A DNA stretch of 64,000 nt from Bacteroidales bacterium (GTDB lineage: Bacteria > Bacteroidota > Bacteroidia > Bacteroidales > F082): NCBI GenBank assembly GCA_024710405.1, contig JANJUV010000002.1, forward strand, positions 186,001 to 250,000, read 5' to 3'. Shown here one piece after another: positions 1 to 9,380 of the stretch. Each line of letters begins with the position of its first letter. Position 1 is the stretch's first letter. The position numbers were made by a program, and so were the translations under genes. The notes beneath the pieces were generated by a model that made no database searches, was not told where the DNA came from, and was given only the letters and a program-made list of their open reading frames with translations.

Positions 1-62
1 TGTCAGAAACAGAATTACAGCACTTCTACTTCAGAAATAATAACCACAATCATAAGCACACC

Positions 63-311
63 ATGGAAAACGAAAAAGAAGTTATCGAAAGAAAAGTTAA
101 GAACCTAATCGAACAGGTACGGCCTTATCTGCAACAGGACGGAGGTGATATCAGATTTGTAGAAATTACACCCGATAATATTGTCAATGTTGAACTTACG
201 GGTGCATGCGGCAGCTGCCCTTACAGCACCATGACCCTTAAAAACGGTGTGGAAAGCACCATACGTAAAGCCATACCCGAAATTAAGGCAGTAGAAGCCA
301 TCAACCTGTAA
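63..311 (+). CDS. nfu: NifU-like iron-sulfur scaffold protein (Nfu domain)
   Basis: An 82-residue protein that is essentially one Nfu (NifU C-terminal) domain. The signature is the CxxC pair in GACGSCPYS near residues 47-55, whose two cysteines bridge a [4Fe-4S] cluster across a dimer, and the QDGGDI segment near residues 25-30 is also typical. The family receives iron-sulfur clusters and passes them to apo-enzymes in the cytoplasm. The length matches stand-alone Nfu proteins. It ends 13 bases before the convergent nadE stop. The reading frame is open upstream to the window edge, but the ATG at 63 directly precedes the conserved domain and no further domain is visible. Confidence 0.93.
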   Translation: MENEKEVIERKVKNLIEQVRPYLQQDGGDIRFVEITPDNIVNVELTGACGSCPYSTMTLKNGVESTIRKAIPEIKAVEAINL

Positions 312-324
312 GTCAATCAACGCT

Positions 325-1965
325 TTACAAAAGGTACTTGCCTACTATAGGCATGCGCCTTCCCATGCCAAATGCCTTGGTGGAAACCCTCAGAATAGGA
401 GGTGTCTGGTATCGTTTATATTCATTTGTGTTGACCAATCTGAGTACTTTTCTCACCAACATTTCATCAAAACCCATTGCAATGAGTTCCCTGGGGCCTT
501 TGCGGTTTTCAATATATTGAAACAAAAGACGGTCCAGAACAACATAATCCGGAAGACTATCACTGTCCTGTTGGCCGGGACGTAACTCAGCTGAAGGAGG
601 TTTGGTGATACTGTTCAACGGAATAATCTCGGTGCTTCTGTTTATATAACGTGCCAGTTCGTACACTTCAGTTTTATAGAGGTCGCCCAATACCGAAAGA
701 CCTCCGTTCATATCGCCATATAGTGTTCCATAACCTACTGCCGCTTCGCTTTTATTGGAAGTATTCAGAAGTATATAACCAAACTTGTTGGTCATGGCCA
801 TCAGCAGTGTTCCCCTGATGCGTGCCTGAAGGTTTTCTTCAGTAAGCCCAAATTCTGTCCCTGCAAACAAATCGCTCAGTCCACTTTCAAAAGCGGTGTA
901 AATCTCTTTTATTGCAATAGTGCTGCATGGTGAACCCAGGTTTTCGGCCAGTTTCAGAGCATCATCAACTGAATGACCCGATGAAAACTGAGAGGGCATC
1001 AACAAACCAAAAACATGTTCATTTCCGAGTGCCCTGGCTGCAAGCACCATTGTCACTGCTGAATCAATCCCGCCCGAGAGCCCGACAATTGCTTTTTGAA
1101 AGCCAAGTTTGCCGAAATAATTCCGAATTCCCATGACCAAGGCGTCATGGATCAGGGCAATCCTTTCGGGCACATGCTGGTTGTCAATCACCTCAACGGT
1201 TCCCGGATGAAGCTGGGCTGTATCCGTAATCAACAGTCCCTCTTCAAAAAACGGCAATGAATCCTCAACCCATCCCCTGCTGTTGAACACCATCGAACCT
1301 CCATCAAACAGCAGTTCAGTCTGTGCACCCACATGGTTCACGTAAATCAAAGGAATGCCATATCTGCGGACATTTTCCCTAAGCACTTCTCTGCGTGAAA
1401 TTGCCTGTTCGTAATGAAAAGGTGAAGCAGCAATATTGATCATCAGTTCAGGACCAAGCCGAATCAACTCGTCCATTGGATTAACCCTGTAAAGTGGATC
1501 ATCGCCAATGTTCCACAAGTCTTCACAAATTGTCAGGGCAATATTCACGCCTTTCCAGCGAAGAATCTGAAACTGTCCGGAAGGTTCAAAATACCGGTAT
1601 TCATCAAAAACATCATAGTTTGGAAGAAGGGCTTTGTGAAATTCTCTGATTTCACCATTGTACACGAATAAGGCTGCATTAAACAATGGTTTTCCTTTTC
1701 CGGTTGTGTTGCGTACCGGACTGCCTAATATGATGCCTGTTTCGGGACAAGTTTCAGCGATGGTTTGTGCCGACTGCAAGCAACGGTCGATGAAATCATC
1801 AAATTCGAGGAAGTCGCGCGGAGGGTATCCGGAAAGTGCCAGTTCGGCAAAAACAACCAGTTCGGCGCCCTGATTAGCGGCATCCCTGACAGTACGGATT
1901 ATTTTTGCTGTGTTTTCTTCAAAGTTACCAATGTGGTAATTCAGTTGTGCCAATGCTATCTTCAC
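325..1965 (-). CDS. nadE: Glutamine-dependent NAD+ synthetase
   Basis: 546 residues in two domains. The N-terminal nitrilase-type glutaminase has the Glu41, Lys111, Cys147 triad (FAELALSG, FHKALLP, TICEDLW). The C-terminal synthetase has the ATP-pyrophosphatase loop SGGIDS at 297-302. It amidates nicotinic acid adenine dinucleotide with ammonia tunnelled from glutamine, the last step of NAD+ synthesis. The start codon is GTG, chosen because the nitrilase fold begins directly (KIALAQLN). It lies 11 bases downstream of the barrel protein on the same strand and is probably co-transcribed with it. nadE near gldB is also the arrangement known in Flavobacterium. Confidence 0.96.
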   Translation of the reverse strand: MKIALAQLNYHIGNFEENTAKIIRTVRDAANQGAELVVFAELALSGYPPRDFLEFDDFIDRCLQSAQTIAETCPETGIILGSPVRNTTGKGKPLFNAALFVYNGEIREFHKALLPNYDVFDEYRYFEPSGQFQILRWKGVNIALTICEDLWNIGDDPLYRVNPMDELIRLGPELMINIAASPFHYEQAISRREVLRENVRRYGIPLIYVNHVGAQTELLFDGGSMVFNSRGWVEDSLPFFEEGLLITDTAQLHPGTVEVIDNQHVPERIALIHDALVMGIRNYFGKLGFQKAIVGLSGGIDSAVTMVLAARALGNEHVFGLLMPSQFSSGHSVDDALKLAENLGSPCSTIAIKEIYTAFESGLSDLFAGTEFGLTEENLQARIRGTLLMAMTNKFGYILLNTSNKSEAAVGYGTLYGDMNGGLSVLGDLYKTEVYELARYINRSTEIIPLNSITKPPSAELRPGQQDSDSLPDYVVLDRLLFQYIENRKGPRELIAMGFDEMLVRKVLRLVNTNEYKRYQTPPILRVSTKAFGMGRRMPIVGKYLL

Positions 1966-1976
1966 AGTAAGCTCTG

Positions 1977-2672
1977 TTAAAACAACAATCCTATCTGTAG
2001 TTCGATGAAATTGGAAATGCCTTTGTGCTCAACAGCCGGATCAATGGTATTCTGGTCTTTCAAAATATCAATGAAGTTATTGTCGAACTTCAACCCTGCG
2101 GTGAGAAAGGTTGAACCCCCTAGGCTAAATTCCATCCCGGCACCGAGGATCAACGACTCGCGGGTGATTCTGAGTTGTTTCTCAATTTCCGGATTTCTTT
2201 CCTCAATCAGCAAACCCTGACTGTAAAACTTATCATTGGATTTGGCATCGGCCAGAAATGCAAGCCCAAAGCCCACCTGACCATAATACCGAATCCGACC
2301 GAACTCATTGGTTTTCATCTTTAAAATAATCGGAATCTGTATATATTTAGTTCGGATTTCCCTATTCAACACCCCTTCGATGCTACCACCTGCAGATGCC
2401 GGAGCAAAAAGCAGATGCGGATAACTGAGGCTTCCGTTCAGGTAAACAACATCAAAACCCGTATTCAGTGCATAATTCTCCATCAGAAACACTTCAGCAA
2501 CAAAGCCCCAGGCAAAACCCGGATCAACACCCTGCCTTTCATAACCAACTGCGTCAGGTTTAATCCATCCGAGGTTAGGGCCAACCTTAAACCCAAACTG
2601 AAACGCTTTCTGCTGAGCCTGCAGCAAACCAACCAGACAAATCATAATCAATACCAGCAATGCTTTTTTCAT
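1977..2672 (-). CDS. PorT-like outer-membrane beta-barrel protein
   Basis: About 231 residues from the ATG at 2672. The frame opens 20 codons earlier, but the signal peptide (KKALLVLIMICLVGLLQAQ) starts at this internal Met. After cleavage the protein begins with FQFGFKVGPNLGW, the strand pattern of small PorT or OmpA-like barrels of Bacteroidota, and it ends with alternating hydrophobic strands and an aromatic-type final strand (FIELQIGLLF). PorT relatives help assemble type IX secretion or act as general envelope proteins, but the specific role cannot be read here. It is upstream of nadE in the same direction. Confidence 0.78.
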   Translation of the reverse strand: MKKALLVLIMICLVGLLQAQQKAFQFGFKVGPNLGWIKPDAVGYERQGVDPGFAWGFVAEVFLMENYALNTGFDVVYLNGSLSYPHLLFAPASAGGSIEGVLNREIRTKYIQIPIILKMKTNEFGRIRYYGQVGFGLAFLADAKSNDKFYSQGLLIEERNPEIEKQLRITRESLILGAGMEFSLGGSTFLTAGLKFDNNFIDILKDQNTIDPAVEHKGISNFIELQIGLLF

Positions 2673-2905
2673 AACCGCCAAATTTCTGTAAAAATAATAC
2701 GAATATGGACACTCCCATTGTAGTGTCCGCAAGACTTATTGATAACATACTGTTAACAGAGAATTTTCATTTCAGCGGTCATTGCTGATGAACCGAATGA
2801 CATCCTGAACCGTTGAAACAAAAATTAATTTACAAAAAAACTGAAAACGGGCAAACTATTTTCTTAAACATTCTTGGAAAAAAGTGTAGTTTTACAATCA
2901 AATAG

Positions 2906-2913
2906 TAATTTTG
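2906..2913 (+). promoter_or_regulatory. Bacteroidetes-type -7 element (TAnnTTTG)
   Basis: TAATTTTG matches the -7 element of the Bacteroidetes primary sigma factor and lies 43 bases before the barrel gene at 2957. No convincing TTTG is found 19-21 bases upstream, so this is a partial match. Confidence 0.45.
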
Positions 2914-2956
2914 ACCTGAGATAGAAAATATTATTGAAACAACTTATTAAACCCTC

Positions 2957-3583
2957 ATGAAACGAATTGCCCTAATTTTAATCACAATGCTTGCTGTTGG
3001 AAGCTTAAGCGCCCAAATCAGTTTCGGCCCGAAAATCGGATACACCACAAGCAAACTTTCTACTGACAGAAGTGATATTACTTCCGATTTGAAAAACAGT
3101 TTTCTGTACGGTGCTTTTGTCCGTTTGGGGACCAAAACATATATTCAACCTGAAATCAACTGGTACACGTCAGGAACTGTATTTAAATCACCCGGTATAC
3201 AGGGTGGACTGAGTCCGATTGAGCAGGAAATTTCTCTTAAAAGCATTCAAATACCGCTTTATGTAGGCCACAAAATCGCCGACCTCAAACTGGTTAATAT
3301 ACGTGTAATGGCCGGACCTACTGCAACCATTGTCGTTGATAAGGAAATCGAATCCAAATCCGGAGGTGGTTTTATCGCACCCATTAAAGAGGCTGATATC
3401 AGCGACCTGAAATGGGGTTTTCAGTTAGGTGCCGGGGTTGATGTACTGATGTTTACGCTGGACTTGCATTATTACATGGGCCTGAACAAAATCATAAAAG
3501 ACGTTGAAGTCGACGGATCTACCGTCAAATTCGACTCTCGCCCAAGTGGATTTATGGTGTCGCTTGGCTGGAAAATTTTCTGA
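2957..3583 (+). CDS. PorT-like outer-membrane beta-barrel protein
   Basis: 208 residues with a clear signal peptide (MKRIALILITMLAVGSLSAQ), followed by ISFGPKIGYTTSKLS, the opening strand of the PorT-like family. The body is alternating hydrophobic/polar strands and the last residues are VSLGWKIF, a barrel-closing strand ending in Phe. It has the same architecture as the gene at 1977-2672 on the other strand, so the two probably descend from a common small barrel although the sequences have diverged. It is single-gene: a strong terminator follows at 3631-3666. Function unknown beyond an outer-membrane location. Confidence 0.78.
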   Translation: MKRIALILITMLAVGSLSAQISFGPKIGYTTSKLSTDRSDITSDLKNSFLYGAFVRLGTKTYIQPEINWYTSGTVFKSPGIQGGLSPIEQEISLKSIQIPLYVGHKIADLKLVNIRVMAGPTATIVVDKEIESKSGGGFIAPIKEADISDLKWGFQLGAGVDVLMFTLDLHYYMGLNKIIKDVEVDGSTVKFDSRPSGFMVSLGWKIF

Positions 3584-3630
3584 TCAGTTCCTTTTTCAGG
3601 CATGCATGCTTCCGCCTGAAATGATATTTT

Positions 3631-3666
3631 AAAAACCGTATTCCAATTGTGGAATGCGGTTTTTTT
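3631..3666 (+). terminator. Rho-independent terminator
   Basis: A hairpin with stem ACCGTATTCC / GGAATGCGGT (one G-T pair), a six-base loop, flanking A-run and a T-run. It closes the barrel gene and separates it from gldB. Confidence 0.85.
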
Positions 3667-3702
3667 GCGACCTTTGTACACTAAATCAGCGGATAATAGA
3701 TT

Positions 3703-4707
3703 ATGATGAAGCGTATTTCGATCGGCATTTTTCTGTTTGCTGTTATCCTGATGTCGTGCAGCAGATCCAACAAAAACAGGTTTCGTTTTTCGGTTGATGA
3801 TCTTCCACCTGAAGCACTGACTATTCTTAATTACGGCAAGGCACTTTTTGAAGCCGACACAAATAATCTTCAGGAGGAATTGTATGCAATGCAGCATGAT
3901 TTTTTACCTTTTCTGGATGCCGATCTGAGTGACAGCTCAAACATCAGAAGTATCAGAAACTTCATCACTGACACTACCTTAAGAAGACTGTACGAAGTTT
4001 CGACAAAAGTTTTTCCTGAACCGGACGGGCTGAGTTCCTCGTTAACCACGGCAGTGCGAAGATATCATTATCATTTTCCGGAAGCGATGATACCTGATTA
4101 TTATCTCTATATATCAGGGGTGCATCATGAAGTTCCGGTGATGGCCGGCGAAGATGCAGTTGTTGTTGCAACCGACTGCTATCTGGGACAGGATTTTGAT
4201 TATTATCAAAAATTAGGCATACCGATGTACCGCATCAGCCGAATGACGCCGGAACATATTGTGAACGATATTTTGACCGAAATGTATGTTGCATATATTG
4301 AATCCACTGAAAAAACGAATACAGTGCTGGATGAAATGATTCGGGCAGGCAAACGGTTATTTTTTCTTCAGGCCATGCAGCCCGAACTGGCCGAAAACAT
4401 CCTGATCGGGTATCATCCGGAACAACTTTCATGGGCCGAAAATCATGAAGGCGAATTGTGGGCGTTTCTTATCGGCGAGGATGTGCTCTATTCCAGCGAC
4501 TTCCTCATGATCAGGAAACTCTTTGGTGACGGACCTTTTACACAGGATTTTTCCACTGAAGCCCCTGCTCGGCTGGGCGAGTGGACAGGCTGGCAAATCG
4601 TCAGAAAATTCGCCGACCGTCATCCCGATCTCAGTCTGGCCCAAATAATGAACATCACAGATAGTCAGAAAATACTTGAAGGTTCAAAGTATAAGCCGAA
4701 AAGGTAA
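3703..4707 (+). CDS. gldB: GldB-like gliding motility lipoprotein
   Basis: 334 residues. The N-terminus is a lipoprotein signal with lipobox LMSC (Cys near residue 20), so it is probably anchored in the envelope. The central region with YLGQDFDYYQ, PMYRISRM and later SWAENHEGELWAFLIG is characteristic of GldB. GldB is needed for gliding in Flavobacterium and is also found in non-gliding Bacteroidota, where its role is unclear; Gld proteins are linked to type IX secretion. Proximity to nadE repeats the gldB/nadE neighbourhood of flavobacteria, but no gldC follows. A near-match to the -7 element (GACCTTTG) lies before the gene. Confidence 0.82.
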   Translation: MMKRISIGIFLFAVILMSCSRSNKNRFRFSVDDLPPEALTILNYGKALFEADTNNLQEELYAMQHDFLPFLDADLSDSSNIRSIRNFITDTTLRRLYEVSTKVFPEPDGLSSSLTTAVRRYHYHFPEAMIPDYYLYISGVHHEVPVMAGEDAVVVATDCYLGQDFDYYQKLGIPMYRISRMTPEHIVNDILTEMYVAYIESTEKTNTVLDEMIRAGKRLFFLQAMQPELAENILIGYHPEQLSWAENHEGELWAFLIGEDVLYSSDFLMIRKLFGDGPFTQDFSTEAPARLGEWTGWQIVRKFADRHPDLSLAQIMNITDSQKILEGSKYKPKR

Positions 4708-4729
4708 ATATCCGTTCAAAAACCGATAC

Positions 4730-4761
4730 GTTGCCTGATTCTGCTAAAAACAATATATTTG
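4730..4761 (+). promoter_or_regulatory. Promoter for yifB (GTTG-N20-TATATTTG)
   Basis: The -7 element TATATTTG at 4754-4761 is exact, and GTTG at 4730-4733 is a three-of-four match to the -33 element at the right distance of 20 bases. It sits 43 bases before the yifB start. Confidence 0.6.
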
Positions 4762-4804
4762 CTCACTTTCACGTGTGACCTTCACCCAGTTTAATCCATA
4801 AACT

Positions 4805-6343
4805 ATGCTTGTTAAAACCTTTGGAAGCGCTTTGTTCGGGATCGAAGCCATTCCAATCACTATTGAGGTAAACATAGACAAGGGAATACAATTTTTTCTG
4901 GTTGGACTTCCCGACAGTGCCGTTAAAGAAAGTCAGCAGCGTATTGAAGCTGCCCTTGGAAACACAGGTTTCAAATACCCAAAACAAAAGATTGTCATCA
5001 ACATGGCCCCTGCCGACATCCGGAAGGAAGGATCTTCCTACGATCTTCCCATTGCTATCGGCATTATGGCGGCTTCGGGCCAGGTTGAAAACGAACGTCT
5101 TGGTGAGTTCATCATCATGGGCGAGCTGTCGCTTGATGGCGGGCTTAAACCCATCAAAGGAGCCTTGCCCATTGCCATTAAAGCCTCAAAAGAGGGATTC
5201 AAAGGGATGATCATCCCGCGCGAAAATGCTGCAGAAGCTGCCATTGTTAGTGAGATTGAAGTGTATGGCGCTGAAAACATCGGTGAAGTTGTTGCTTTTC
5301 TGAATGGAGAAAATAATTTTGAACGCACCATTATTGATCCGGGCGAGGACTTTGACCTCAGAAACACCCTATATGAATTTGACTTTTCGGATGTAAAAGG
5401 TCAGGAAAACATCAAAAGGGCCTTGGAAATTGCTGCGGCCGGCGGACATAATGTTATCCTTATCGGCCCGCCCGGTTCGGGCAAAACTATGCTGGCCAAG
5501 CGTTTGCCCTCTATCCTGCCCCCTCTGAGCATTGAAGAAGCACTGGAGACCACCAAAATACACTCAGTATCAGGCATACTGGGACAAAACAAAGCCCTCG
5601 TTTCCGTCCGACCCTTCCGAAGCCCACACCACACCATCTCCGATGCAGGTCTTGTGGGCGGAGGCACCTATCCACAACCCGGCGAAATATCTCTGGCACA
5701 CCACGGAGTGCTTTTTCTGGATGAATTGCCTGAGTTTAAACGATCGGTGCTCGAAGTGATGCGGCAACCGATGGAAGACCGCATTGTGACCATTTCCAGA
5801 GCAAGGATTTCGGTTGATTTCCCGGCAAGTTTTATGCTCGTTGCAGCCATGAATCCCTGTCCCTGCGGATATTACAACCACCCCGAGCAGGATTGTGTGT
5901 GCAGTCCGGGCCTTGTGCAGAAATACCTGAATAAAATCTCCGGACCGCTCATGGACCGCATCGACCTGCACGTGGAAGTTGTGCCCGTACCATTCAAAGA
6001 CCTCGCCGACAGAAGAAACGGCGAAAAAAGTCAGGAAATCCGCAGCAGAGTCATCAAGGCAAGACGCATTCAGGAAAACAGATTTGCCGGCAAAGTGAAT
6101 GTGCATTGCAATGCCCAGATGTCGAGCAAAATGCTCCAGACTTTCTGCGACATCGATGACACAGGCAGACTACTTCTGAAGAATGCCATGGAACGACTCA
6201 GTCTTTCGGCAAGGGCCTACGACCGTATCTTAAAAGTAGCCCGTACCATTGCCGACCTCGAAGAAAGCGAACCGATCAGAACCGAACACCTGGCCGAAGC
6301 CATTCAGTACCGTAGCCTCGACAGGGAAAACTGGGGAACATGA
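4805..6343 (+). CDS. yifB: YifB/ComM-family Mg-chelatase-like AAA+ ATPase
   Basis: 512 residues, the usual length. The order is an N-terminal Lon-protease-like domain (about 1-180), an AAA+ core with Walker A GPPGSGKT at 221-228 and Walker B in [10 protein letters not shown], then a cysteine-rich insert ([18 protein letters not shown]) and a C-terminal Mg-chelatase lid. In Vibrio and Haemophilus ComM is a hexameric helicase that drives branch migration when transformed DNA is integrated; related proteins occur in many non-competent bacteria. It has its own predicted promoter and overlaps the next gene by 4 bases (ATGA), so the two are probably translationally coupled. Confidence 0.93.
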   Translation: MLVKTFGSALFGIEAIPITIEVNIDKGIQFFLVGLPDSAVKESQQRIEAALGNTGFKYPKQKIVINMAPADIRKEGSSYDLPIAIGIMAASGQVENERLGEFIIMGELSLDGGLKPIKGALPIAIKASKEGFKGMIIPRENAAEAAIVSEIEVYGAENIGEVVAFLNGENNFERTIIDPGEDFDLRNTLYEFDFSDVKGQENIKRALEIAAAGGHNVILIGPPGSGKTMLAKRLPSILPPLSIEEALETTKIHSVSGILGQNKALVSVRPFRSPHHTISDAGLVGGGTYPQPGEISLAHHGVLFLDELPEFKRSVLEVMRQPMEDRIVTISRARISVDFPASFMLVAAMNPCPCGYYNHPEQDCVCSPGLVQKYLNKISGPLMDRIDLHVEVVPVPFKDLADRRNGEKSQEIRSRVIKARRIQENRFAGKVNVHCNAQMSSKMLQTFCDIDDTGRLLLKNAMERLSLSARAYDRILKVARTIADLEESEPIRTEHLAEAIQYRSLDRENWGT

Positions 6344-7137
6344 AGAACAGATTATTTTTACTGAGTTTACTGATTCTTGTGTTGGTTTCCTGTCAGAAAA
6401 AAGAAGAAGTACCATTGCCGGATGCCAATACGATTTCGGTTCCCCGAAATAACACCGCGCTGATCAACAAGCTAACCGCAACATGGTGTGCACCCTGCGG
6501 TAGCTGGGGATGGTTGATGAACGAGGAACTGGCCGTGCTCACAGGCGACAAAGCCATTATGATCTCAATATACAACAGCCCGACTTCATTGTTTTTTTCT
6601 CAAGCTTCGGTTGATCTGGCCGAGAATTTCGGACCATATCAAAGCTGGCCGACATTTTTTGTGAACGGACAAAACAAAAATGTCCAGATTTCAGGCGGTA
6701 CGAGCTATACCGAAACAAAAAACACCTGTGTGAAAACAGTCAACGATTTTGCTGAACTTATCCCGGTTGCAAACACCGGCTTTGAGACCAGATTTGATGA
6801 CAATGAAATAATTATTGTGACCAAAACAGTATTCTTCAGGACGATGGACACCAACAACGAATACTACCTGGCTGCTTATGTTGTTGAAAACAACGTAATG
6901 GGCGAACAGAAAGGAAAACCGGGCGAGGTGGCGCACCCGAATGTGCTGCGGGCTTCAATGACCGAAAACACTTTTGGGATCCCCATCGATGTTGAACCAG
7001 ACGCCGGAAATGAATTCACTTACACCTTTACCATCCCACACGATCCCGGTTGGACTCGCGAAAACCTCTATATTATTACGATAATCTGGCGAAAAACCGG
7101 TGACAGTTACGAATTTGTGAATGCAAGCAGAAGTTAA
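6340..7137 (+). CDS. Omp28-related lipoprotein with thioredoxin-like fold
   Basis: 265 residues. A lipoprotein signal (LLILVLVSC, Cys near residue 18) anchors it in the envelope. [13 protein letters not shown] is a CxxC thioredoxin-like active site, and the C-terminal half (about 140-265) is a beta-rich domain ending in INTIIWRK-like strands as in the Omp28 family of Bacteroidota. It could be a thiol-disulfide protein or a structural surface lipoprotein; the intact CxxC allows redox activity. It starts inside the stop codon of yifB, although no functional link between the two is known. Confidence 0.78.
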   Translation: MKNRLFLLSLLILVLVSCQKKEEVPLPDANTISVPRNNTALINKLTATWCAPCGSWGWLMNEELAVLTGDKAIMISIYNSPTSLFFSQASVDLAENFGPYQSWPTFFVNGQNKNVQISGGTSYTETKNTCVKTVNDFAELIPVANTGFETRFDDNEIIIVTKTVFFRTMDTNNEYYLAAYVVENNVMGEQKGKPGEVAHPNVLRASMTENTFGIPIDVEPDAGNEFTYTFTIPHDPGWTRENLYIITIIWRKTGDSYEFVNASRS

Positions 7138-7441
7138 TCCAGTGCTTCAAATAGGATAAATTAGTTTTCATGTCAATTGACATATCATTACAGCAAGATC
7201 ATTGAGCTGGTGTGAAATAATTGACAGCAAATCGAAACTCATTATCAGATAGCTTTTGGCGACCACCTTACTTCCTTTTTCATCATTCGGTTAATCCAAT
7301 TTAAATTTTAGTAACTATTTGTTTTATTGAATGAATTTCAATATTCTTGCTGTTCGAAAATGAAACATGTACAAAACTGTTCATTACCATTTCTATTTAT
7401 CCCACACCCAACAACTTGTAAGTTAGGAAGAGTATCAAATT
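7138..7441 (+). other. Intergenic region with one 14-bp palindrome
   Basis: No gene is visible in these 304 bases. The only structure seen is a perfect 14-bp palindrome at 7170-7183 (ATGTCAATTGACAT), which could be an operator or part of a weak hairpin. No exact TAnnTTTG element was found. Confidence 0.4.
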
Positions 7442-9373
7442 ATGAAAAATAAAGCAGACAAAATTCTTTTACATGTACCGTTTATAACGTCATTGTTTTT
7501 AGCATTTGTTACCTGCAATCTTGTCTATTCCCAAAGCCCGGCCTATGTTGATCTTGCCAGACTGAAGACAGATTATCCTGAGGAGCGCGTAATCATCAGT
7601 CAGGCCAAATCCACCTACACATTTGATTTACAATCCATTGAAAATAGATTTGTTGTAATTGAAGAACATGAGGATCAGTTTGTGAGTCTGAAGCCTAACT
7701 CACGGGTTGTTCATTCAATTTTTTATGACAGACATTCTGAAATACTAAAGCACAGCGTGCGTGGAAATGGTTTGCACAACCCGGCCTTCGACAGAAAATG
7801 TCACAATTATGAGCAGAGAGGCATTTTTTATTCAGATGCTAAACAGTGTGTTTTCAGTTTGGCATTTAACAATGAAGCCGAACATCTTGTCCTGAAAACC
7901 ACAAAAAAAACCTTCGATCCAAAGTATTTCAGCTCGGTGCATATCATAAAACCAGTATCCGTTGATCGTGGTGTTATCAAAATTATCATTCCAAATGCTG
8001 TTGAAGTTGAACTTCTTGAACTGAATTTTGACAATTTCGATATCAGCAAGACAATTGAAAACACACCAAACCAGAAAACTATTACATACGAATACAAAGG
8101 CCTGCCATCATTGAATTTTTATGACAACCTGCCTGATGAAGCTGCATGTCTTCTTCCGATGGTATATGTTCAGATTAAAAGTTACCGGCGGGCGAACGTA
8201 ACAACAAAAGTTTTTGACGACAAAAAAGATCTATTTGATTGGTATATAACGAATATTCCAAAAGTGGAAATTTCGCCTGAGCTTTCTGATTTTACCATTG
8301 AACTTACACAGAATATAAACACCGATCAGGAGAAAATTGAGGCTGTGTATGCATGGATCAACGACAAAATCCGTTATATCGCTTTTACAAATGGAACAGC
8401 AGGTTATGTACCTGAAGATCCAAATGTAGTTTTCAGAAAAAAATACGGCGATTGTAAAGGAATGGCCATACTGGCCAAAACCATGCTGAAACAGCTTGGT
8501 TTCGACGCACGATTGGCATGGGTTTATTCGGGAAATATTTGTTTCCCTGACGAGTTGGTTTCGCTGGCTATTCACAATCACATGATCTGTGCAGTTAAAC
8601 TTAATGATAAATTTTTGTTTATTGATCCCACAGCCGAATCTAATCCCTTCTCAGAAATACCTGAAAGTATTCAGGGACGCAAAACTGTTATAGAGAATGG
8701 CGAAGGATGGGTCGTTGAGGATATTCCGGCAATTGACGTCTCTGACAACTATATTGGCACTAACAATACAATTTTCATTGAAGGAAAGAATGTTAAAATC
8801 AATGGGAACATTTTATTGAAAGGAGTTCCACGACAGTATTATTCTGCAATTTTCAGATCAATACCGCAACAGGAACAACACAAAATTGCAGAGTATTTTG
8901 TCACAAAGTCAAAAGCAGGGTATAAACCCGATTCAATCAGCACTTCCATTATCAATAACTTAGTTTCCGAACTGGATATATCATATTCATTAAAAATCAA
9001 CAATGTCGCAGTATATGCCGGTAACAAATTGTTTGTTAATCCCGATTTCTCAAAGGATTTTCAGCAATCAGTCATTGACACTACACGCAAATATCCTTTT
9101 AGTCATCTTTCGCGGATGTTCAAAGAATATTTGGCTCAGATAAATATCCCTGCTGGGTATACAGTGCTCGAAATCCCTGCCGGCATTAGAATTGATGAAC
9201 CCGGTTTCATGTTTGAAACCCGCTACGAACTTATTCAGAATCAACTGGTTTATTATAAAAAGATTCACATAAAAAACAACATCTTATATCCAGAAGATTT
9301 TGAAAGATGGAACAGTGCCATTGAACATCTGAGATCGGAATACCGTAAGATGATAACCTTTGAAAAAATGTGA
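7442..9373 (+). CDS. Exported DUF3857/transglutaminase-like protein
   Basis: 643 residues with an N-terminal signal segment (to about residue 31, VYSQ). Residues 40-250 resemble the DUF3857 beta domain. A transglutaminase-like domain follows with what looks like an intact triad: Cys338 in KYGDCKGMA, His380 in HNHMICAV and Asp395 in FIDPT. The C-terminal 200 residues are a beta-rich domain common in these proteins. The family is widespread and exported in Bacteroidota; substrates are generally unknown, and it may act as a protease, a cross-linker or a carbohydrate-associated protein. The next gene is a paralogue starting 7 bases after this stop. Confidence 0.82.
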   Translation: MKNKADKILLHVPFITSLFLAFVTCNLVYSQSPAYVDLARLKTDYPEERVIISQAKSTYTFDLQSIENRFVVIEEHEDQFVSLKPNSRVVHSIFYDRHSEILKHSVRGNGLHNPAFDRKCHNYEQRGIFYSDAKQCVFSLAFNNEAEHLVLKTTKKTFDPKYFSSVHIIKPVSVDRGVIKIIIPNAVEVELLELNFDNFDISKTIENTPNQKTITYEYKGLPSLNFYDNLPDEAACLLPMVYVQIKSYRRANVTTKVFDDKKDLFDWYITNIPKVEISPELSDFTIELTQNINTDQEKIEAVYAWINDKIRYIAFTNGTAGYVPEDPNVVFRKKYGDCKGMAILAKTMLKQLGFDARLAWVYSGNICFPDELVSLAIHNHMICAVKLNDKFLFIDPTAESNPFSEIPESIQGRKTVIENGEGWVVEDIPAIDVSDNYIGTNNTIFIEGKNVKINGNILLKGVPRQYYSAIFRSIPQQEQHKIAEYFVTKSKAGYKPDSISTSIINNLVSELDISYSLKINNVAVYAGNKLFVNPDFSKDFQQSVIDTTRKYPFSHLSRMFKEYLAQINIPAGYTVLEIPAGIRIDEPGFMFETRYELIQNQLVYYKKIHIKNNILYPEDFERWNSAIEHLRSEYRKMITFEKM

Positions 9374-9380
9374 CAGCGTT

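Noticed and set aside
3472-3897. 141-residue minus-strand frame across the barrel gene, terminator and gldB start
   Set aside because: It runs through a strong terminator and two genuine genes on the other strand.
5570-6106. 178-residue frame antisense to yifB
   Set aside because: It is a shadow of the AAA+ gene without signal or motif.
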